Assembly (NCBI GenBank): GCA_022732885.1
Contig: JAIJTS010000001.1
Location: forward strand, 62,001 to 126,000
DNA from: Atopobium sp.
GTDB lineage: Bacteria > Actinomycetota > Coriobacteriia > Coriobacteriales > Atopobiaceae
Length of the DNA: 64,000 nt
Direction of reading: 5' to 3'
The notes below the pieces were generated by a model. That model had not been told where the DNA came from. It saw only the letters and a list, made by a program, of their open reading frames with translations, and ran no database searches. Shown piece after piece: positions 59,574 to 64,000 of the stretch. The position numbers were made by a program, and so were the translations under genes. Position 1 is the first letter of the stretch. Each line of letters starts with the position of its first letter.

Positions 59574-61013
59574 TTAGTGTGCAGGATTTGCCATTGCGGC
59601 ATACTGCGCCGCTTCGCTTTCTGAGTAATTATTTCCCTGGTAAAGCTCAACAAACTTAGTGGATGTTGGTATAAACATAACAGGAACATCCTTTAAAGCG
59701 CCCGCACGGTTCTTTGCAACAATGATGTTAGTAACATCTTTGTCAGGGCGATCATCGCGAGCAGCTTCTTCATCGCTCAGTGAGCGATCAAGCAGCAAAA
59801 CAATGTCTGCATCTTGCTCGATTGAACCAGATTCACGCAGGTCAGAAAGCTGTGGGCGCTTGCCGTTTCTGTTCTCAAGCGTACGATTGAGCTGAGAAAG
59901 TGCAATAACAGGTGCTTTGAGATCTTTAGCCATAATCTTAATGCCACGAGACATCTCAGAAACCTCAGTTGCACGACTATCTGCACGTCCTTTCTCGGCT
60001 GGTGGAGAAAGCAGCTGGAGGTAGTCGATAATAATGACGCCCTTCTCGGCCTTGTTAAGCATTCTGCGGGCTTTTGCGCGAATTTCTGTGACCGTAGTGC
60101 CCGGAGTATCATCAACGATGATTTTAAGGCGAGAAATGCGCTCTGCTGCCTCCAGAAGGGTAGGCCATTGCTCATTTCTGATCTTAGAAGAACGGATGGT
60201 CTGCAAATCAACCTTTGACTCAGAAGCTAAAAGCCTTTGTGCAATCTCAATCTTGCTCATCTCGAGCGAGAAAAGCGCAACAGTAGCACCAGATACTGCG
60301 GCGTTATAAGCCATACTAAGAGCAAAAGAAGTCTTTCCGACACCAGGACGAGCGCCAATAACAACCATCTGGCCAGGACGAAGACCTTGAAAAAGGTTAT
60401 CTAGGGTTGCAAATCCGGTTTGGACACCCAGTTCAGAGGCGTCTTTTTCTGCATTTTGCTGAAGCTCTTCAAAAAGATCGGTCATGATCTCTTCGATGCC
60501 CTGTTCGGATTGCTGCACGTCTCTATTAGTTACATCAAAAATGAGCTTTTCTGCCTGGTCAACAACTTGTTTTGTATCTTCTGGAGCGTTGTAGGCCAAA
60601 GCGGAAATCTTTGCGGAAGCACTAATCATCTTTCTGAGCGTAGTATCGCGATGCAACATAGTAGCGTGGTTTTCCCAACCAACCATAGCTAGTGGGTTGT
60701 TACCAAGCTCTGCCAAACGAACAGCGCCGCCAGCACGCTCAAACTTACCATTGCTCTTGAGGTGGTCAGCAAGAGAAATAACATCTACTGGCTTATTGTT
60801 ATCGAACAGTGATTTAATTGCCTCAAAAATAATTTGATTAGACGGAATATAGAAATCCTCAGAAGAAAGCCTAATGAGGCATTCTCCTCTAATTTCTTCC
60901 GAAAGAATCATTGCAGAAAGAATGGAAAATTCGGCATCAGAATCTTGTGGCATAGAGGCATTCTCTAGGGCCGTCAATTGCGTAGGATTCATCTCAAACG
61001 AGTCTTGTGCCAT
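59574..61013 (-). CDS. dnaB: Replicative DNA helicase
   Basis: A 479-residue hexameric helicase. The N-terminal domain (MPQDSDAEFSILSAMILSEE) is followed by the RecA-like motor: Walker A GARPGVGKTSFAL, LFSLEMSKIEIAQR, VIIDYLQLLSP (Walker B), LSQLNRTLENR and DLRESGSIEQDADIVLLLDR. GGAAAAG 4 nt before the ATG at 61013 favours that start over a TTG four codons earlier. No intein is present. Its upstream spacer contains a DnaA box. Confidence 0.97.
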   Translation of the reverse strand: MAQDSFEMNPTQLTALENASMPQDSDAEFSILSAMILSEEIRGECLIRLSSEDFYIPSNQIIFEAIKSLFDNNKPVDVISLADHLKSNGKFERAGGAVRLAELGNNPLAMVGWENHATMLHRDTTLRKMISASAKISALAYNAPEDTKQVVDQAEKLIFDVTNRDVQQSEQGIEEIMTDLFEELQQNAEKDASELGVQTGFATLDNLFQGLRPGQMVVIGARPGVGKTSFALSMAYNAAVSGATVALFSLEMSKIEIAQRLLASESKVDLQTIRSSKIRNEQWPTLLEAAERISRLKIIVDDTPGTTVTEIRAKARRMLNKAEKGVIIIDYLQLLSPPAEKGRADSRATEVSEMSRGIKIMAKDLKAPVIALSQLNRTLENRNGKRPQLSDLRESGSIEQDADIVLLLDRSLSDEEAARDDRPDKDVTNIIVAKNRAGALKDVPVMFIPTSTKFVELYQGNNYSESEAAQYAAMANPAH

Positions 61014-61084
61014 CGTCTTTTCCAATCATGTTTTTTGGGAATGAATCTGAATAGTAGTGTACTTTTCAAAAAAATAAAGAGTCA

Positions 61085-61340
61085 TTTTGGCTTGCAAAAT
61101 TTGAAAGTATGAGTCTTCAACACTATTTTTCAAAACTCGTATACCTTGAGCGGGATTTCCTTGAGTTTTCAACGTTTTCAACATTTTTTAGACTTTTTTT
61201 GACACGTAGCATTTTCTACACAATTACTTATCCACAGTAATTCAAATCAAATTACAATTCCGCAGGTGAAGTAAATATGCTTTTCACAATATTTTGAATA
61301 ACCGCAGGTAAAGTGTAAGAAATTATACTGTTACTTCTAC
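61085..61340. other. AT-rich spacer with a perfect DnaA box, possibly origin-related
   Basis: The 500-bp gap between dnaB and rplI holds a perfect DnaA box TTATCCACA at 61228-61236. Tandem GTTTTCAAC units near 61168-61186, TTCTACACA at about 61214 and TTTTCACAA near 61281 are near-matches. The phrase CCGCAGGTRAAGT repeats at about 61261 and 61303. The tract is strongly AT-rich. It could bind DnaA as an auxiliary site, or form part of oriC; dnaA and dnaN are not in the window. Confidence 0.45.
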
Positions 61341-61350
61341 ACATAAAAAG

Positions 61351-61384
61351 ACCACCCCTTTGTTATGCTTCACAAAGGGGTGGT
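61351..61384 (-). terminator. rplI terminator
   Basis: ACCACCCCTTTGT and ACAAAGGGGTGGT form a perfect 13-bp stem with an 8-nt loop, followed on the minus strand by CTTTTTATG. Confidence 0.9.
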
Positions 61385-61513
61385 TCGAACAAACATTCCA
61401 TTCTTTTCAGATGGCTGGGCTTTTTAAATAAGCCCACAAATCTGTAGAAAACTACAGAAATTGTATAAACCACCAAAAAATGCAGGAGAACAGTGTTTTA
61501 TGCATGCATAAAA

Positions 61514-62038
61514 CTACTCTGCGGACTCAACCTCAGCCTCGACGGTTGCCTCAGCGACAACCTCCTCGGCCTCCTCCTCTACAGGAGCAGCCTCGTCCTT
61601 ACCAACAAGAACAACGACGGTAGCGGTGATGTCACGATAAAGCTCAATGGTGACATTGTGGCGACCGGCGGTCTTGATAGCAGCGCTACGAGCAATGCGC
61701 TTACGATCAACGGTGACGTTGAGCTGTGCCTCGATTGCATCAGCAATCTGAGCGGTTGTGACGGAGCCAAAGAGCTGGCCCTCCTCGCCAATGCGAGCGT
61801 CAACAGTTACGAGCTTGCCATCAAGAGCTGCCTTGGTAGCATTTGCGTCAGCAATACGCTGCTCTTCGCGCTTAGCGATATTGTGACGACGCTCCTCAAG
61901 CTGCTTGATGTTACCCGGTGTAGCAGGCTGGGCAATCTTGTTGGGGAACAGGAAGTTCTCCGCATAACCCTGTGCGACCTCTACGATGTCGCCTTCGCCG
62001 CCCTTACCGCGAAGCTCGCCCAAGAGAATAACTTTCAT
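61514..62038 (-). CDS. rplI: Large-subunit ribosomal protein bL9
   Basis: A 174-residue protein. It has the typical N-terminal domain MKVILLGELRGKGGEGDIVE and AQGYAENFLFPNKIA, a central helix (QLEERRHNIAKREEQRIADA) and the C-terminal RNA-binding domain (GEEGQLFGSVTTAQIADAI). The last 25 residues are Glu/Val/Ala-rich and acidic, longer than in E. coli (149 residues). AAAGGAG 6 nt upstream supports the ATG. It belongs to the ssb-rpsR-(DUF2232)-rplI cluster. Confidence 0.97.
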   Translation of the reverse strand: MKVILLGELRGKGGEGDIVEVAQGYAENFLFPNKIAQPATPGNIKQLEERRHNIAKREEQRIADANATKAALDGKLVTVDARIGEEGQLFGSVTTAQIADAIEAQLNVTVDRKRIARSAAIKTAGRHNVTIELYRDITATVVVLVGKDEAAPVEEEAEEVVAEATVEAEVESAE

Positions 62039-62070
62039 GGGAAACTCCTTTGATGAGTCGATGGTATCGA

Positions 62071-63129
62071 CTAGTTGTTGTTTATCGTAGGTTCTGAATT
62101 CTGGCTTCCTGAGCGATTAAGCTTTCGGAAATTTGCCCAGGCATCAATAAGTCCTACGAGAGCCATAACGCCTAACTGAACTTCTAACATGCCTGCCAAC
62201 ACAAACAGCAGCAAAGAAAGCGCTGGCGAGAAGTGTTTCTCGCGCACAAACCATGTGAGCACTGCAAGACCCTGAAGAGCAAAAACAACCCTAAGAGCCA
62301 TAAACACATTCAACGTAATCAGCTGAAGTATGTCTTGAGCAGACAAAATGGTGCTTGAAAGTGCATACACAAACAAGTTGGCCACGGTAAGAGCACACAT
62401 CCAAAATGGAACATCCATGAGCTGGAACTGTGGCAGCTTCTGTGGGTCTCTTGTTAGTGCTTTATACACTACTCGAGCTCCAAAACGCGCAATTACAAAA
62501 TATAAAAGCGCCATACCGGTATAGCTGGTTGGCCAGAAGAGCATAAAGAGTGACTTTGCAGTTGAAAGACCCTCTTTAATCTCTGGAGAAGCACTTGAAA
62601 CCTGTGAAGCGTATTGATTGAATACGTTCTTAACAAGCTCGGGAAGACTTGTTCCTGCCATGGCGGCAAAGAACGCATCGTATCCCAGAAGTGCCAAGGC
62701 TGTTGCTCCCACAAGAAGAGATCCAACACCAACGGTGAGTTTCTCTGTTGCAAAAGCGTAGCCAACTCCAAGAGCAAGTGCACAAGCAGTAACCGAAGTT
62801 GCCGCTTCTGTTGGCCCCGAAAGCAAATAAGCTGCCACACCCGTAACAAATACTGAGGTAATGGCTGGACCAAACCATCCGTGACCTTTTTTGCAATAGA
62901 CCGCAATTACCATGCCATACGCAACCAGAGCAGCTCCAATAAAAGAAAGTAGCCCGGTAATTACTCCACCAACAACGCAAAGAATAAAGCCTTGCTTGTA
63001 GGTTGGAGTATCAAACGGATGCGGCTTGCCTCCGTTTTGGTTGCTTGGACCGGCAGAATTCTGCAAGCTACTCTCTGGGCGAGAATACCCTTCAGGTGCC
63101 TGAGGAATATTTGAATCCAGTCTATCCAT
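62071..63129 (-). CDS. DUF2232 (YybS-like) membrane protein
   Basis: A 352-residue membrane protein with a polar Pro/Asn/Ser-rich N-terminus of about 45 residues and about eight helices (FILCVVGGVITGLLSFIGAA, LLVGATALALLGYDAFF, LSLLLFVLAGMLEVQLGVMA). Its position between rpsR and rplI matches that of yybS-type DUF2232 genes in Firmicutes, which is the main reason for the name; sequence similarity needs confirmation. It lacks a clear ribosome site, so may be translated by coupling. Some DUF2232 proteins resemble the transmembrane part of vitamin transporters, but function is unproven. Confidence 0.7.
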   Translation of the reverse strand: MDRLDSNIPQAPEGYSRPESSLQNSAGPSNQNGGKPHPFDTPTYKQGFILCVVGGVITGLLSFIGAALVAYGMVIAVYCKKGHGWFGPAITSVFVTGVAAYLLSGPTEAATSVTACALALGVGYAFATEKLTVGVGSLLVGATALALLGYDAFFAAMAGTSLPELVKNVFNQYASQVSSASPEIKEGLSTAKSLFMLFWPTSYTGMALLYFVIARFGARVVYKALTRDPQKLPQFQLMDVPFWMCALTVANLFVYALSSTILSAQDILQLITLNVFMALRVVFALQGLAVLTWFVREKHFSPALSLLLFVLAGMLEVQLGVMALVGLIDAWANFRKLNRSGSQNSEPTINNN

Positions 63130-63161
63130 TGCTAACCAACTCTACCTAAAGAACAGATAGG

Positions 63162-63434
63162 TTATCCGCGACTACGGCCACCGCGGCTAGAAACCACAGG
63201 GACGGTGTAGGGCAGAAGTGCCATCTCGCGTGCACGCTTGATAGCAAGTGCAATGTCGTGCTGGTGCTGCGTGCAGGTGCCAGTAACGCGACGAGGCTTA
63301 ATCTTGCCACGGTCGGTCATGTACTTACGAAGAAGCTGAGTGTCCTTATAGTCGATGAACTCAGTCTCCTCCTTGCAGAACTGGCAATACTTGCGACGCG
63401 GCTGGCGCTGGAAATCTTGTTTCTGCTGAGCCAT
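63162..63434 (-). CDS. rpsR: Small-subunit ribosomal protein bS18
   Basis: A 90-residue protein with the bS18 core (FIDYKDTQLLRKYMTDRGKI, RRVTGTCTQHQHDIALAIKR, AREMALLPY) and a basic Gly/Arg tail. CQFCKEE near the N-terminus together with the later Cys/His is the zinc-retaining (C+) form. AAAGG 7 nt upstream supports the ATG. It is 50 bp after ssb. Confidence 0.97.
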   Translation of the reverse strand: MAQQKQDFQRQPRRKYCQFCKEETEFIDYKDTQLLRKYMTDRGKIKPRRVTGTCTQHQHDIALAIKRAREMALLPYTVPVVSSRGGRSRG

Positions 63435-63482
63435 GTCTTTTACCTTTCAGATGACAGTAACAACTTTGTTGCTGTCTGACGT

Positions 63483-63935
63483 TTAAAACGGAATATCAGC
63501 ATCGTAGAACTCCTCGTCTGGCGGAGCCGGAACGGGAGCGGGTGCCTGTGGAGTTGGAGCTGCATAAGATGGCGCACCCTGTGACATAGGGGCTCCGCCC
63601 TGCTGATTCCTAGAAAGGAACTCAACCTCATCAACAACAACCTCAAGTTTGCTGCGACGTTGTCCTTCCTTCGTCTCCCAGGAGCTGAAACGAAGCTTGC
63701 CTTCAAGAGCAACCTTCGAACCCTTGGAGAGGAAGCGGGAAAGTGCTTCAGCACGCTGGCCAAATACTACGCAGTCAACGAAGTTAGGAACATCTTCCCA
63801 CTCACCAGTCTGCTGATTCCTACGGCGATCATTAACTGCGATGCCGAAGGATAGAATCTGGGTGCCGCCTGCTGTGGAGCGAAGCTCCGGGTCACGGGTC
63901 AGGTTGCCCGAAATATTAACCCTGTTAATACTCAT
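63483..63935 (-). CDS. ssb: Single-stranded DNA-binding protein
   Basis: A 150-residue protein with an OB fold (INRVNISGNLTRDPELRSTA, FVDCVVFGQRAEALSRFLSK, RRSKLEVVVDEVEFLS). A Gln/Gly/Ala/Pro-rich linker leads to the acidic tip DADIPF that binds partner proteins. I choose the ATG at 63935. GTG three codons earlier (63944) has GAGAGG closer upstream and cannot be excluded. It is the second gene of the rpsF-ssb-rpsR arrangement. Confidence 0.96.
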   Translation of the reverse strand: MSINRVNISGNLTRDPELRSTAGGTQILSFGIAVNDRRRNQQTGEWEDVPNFVDCVVFGQRAEALSRFLSKGSKVALEGKLRFSSWETKEGQRRSKLEVVVDEVEFLSRNQQGGAPMSQGAPSYAAPTPQAPAPVPAPPDEEFYDADIPF

Positions 63936-63987
63936 AAATCTCACTACCTCTCATCGTGGAATAATTCCACTTTTCCATTACAAGGAC

Positions 63988-64000
63988 TTAGTCCTTATCG
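63988..64000 (-). CDS. Last codons of a gene upstream of ssb, probably rpsF
   Basis: The window's end reads GAT AAG GAC TAA on the minus strand, a plausible acidic C-terminus (DKD) ending 53 bp before ssb. The name rests only on the conserved rpsF-ssb-rpsR order. Confidence 0.35.

Overview
The window looks like chromosomal DNA of a low-to-mid GC member of the Coriobacteriia (Actinomycetota), most likely Atopobiaceae (Lancefieldella/Atopobium/Olsenella-like). This is inferred from the actinobacterial EF-G-like factor, the MgtE-like plus NRAMP-related magnesium transporter pair (known from Eggerthella-type bacteria), the PTS-driven sugar metabolism, the LPXTG/sortase surface biology and the replication gene order at the right end. 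The species cannot be fixed without a database search.

Layout. 1-1.6 kb: a membrane-tethered ECF-type sigma factor running off the left edge, with a possible 47-residue ORF upstream. 1.7-6.3 kb: a lactose/cellobiose-type PTS operon (GH1 phospho-glycosidase, IIC, IIB, IIA) with a divergent GntR regulator. 6.4-12.5 kb: housekeeping genes (phosphodiesterase, MetA, DEAD-box helicase, rRNA methyltransferase, TadA, tRNA-Ser, LemA). 12.5-16.2 kb: an 11-nt tandem repeat, a long structured leader and a PRC/CBS/MgtE protein followed by an NRAMP-related magnesium transporter. 16.3-20.1 kb: PRC-barrel protein, YtxH protein, a protein resembling the N-domain of cyanophycin synthetase, and a CNNM/CorC-type protein. 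20.1-20.8 kb: complex inverted repeats. 20.8-29.2 kb: flavodiiron protein, an AT-rich foreign-looking MFS gene, glycerol dehydrogenase, Dxs and an EF-G paralogue. 29.2-33.4 kb: SPFH, ribbon-helix-helix, ABC ATPase and ABC permease operon. 33.5-34.1 kb: two repeat arrays with 31-nt spacing. 34.1-36.5 kb: a 2-hydroxyacid dehydrogenase and an rRNA uracil methyltransferase. 36.5-38.7 kb: an AT-rich island with a HEPN-like gene, flanked by a displaced copy of the methyltransferase 3' end. 38.7-41.4 kb: hydrolase, nucleoside phosphorylase and a beheaded LPXTG adhesin. 41.6-50.8 kb: SemiSWEET, TrmL, PiT phosphate transport, acyltransferase, purN-purM-purF, sortase B and purE. 50.8-64 kb: pyridoxamine kinase, a second copy of the repeat element, an unknown membrane protein, ABC exporter, Nudix, a DegV-PurD fusion, purA, dnaB, rplI, a DUF2232-like protein, rpsR, ssb and the last codons of probable rpsF.

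Themes. De novo purine synthesis is spread over four loci (purFMN, purE, purD, purA). The right end is the conserved ssb-rpsR-rplI-dnaB replication/ribosome cluster. Its upstream spacer has a perfect DnaA box, so oriC may be near.

The most unusual signal runs across the whole window. The octamer GGCGAGAA occurs 37 times by my count, against about 1.5 expected from composition. Both orientations are equally common, and inverted pairs form three terminator stems. It is absent from the two AT-rich foreign-looking segments. This is how DNA uptake sequences behave in Neisseriaceae and Pasteurellaceae, and I know of none described in this lineage.
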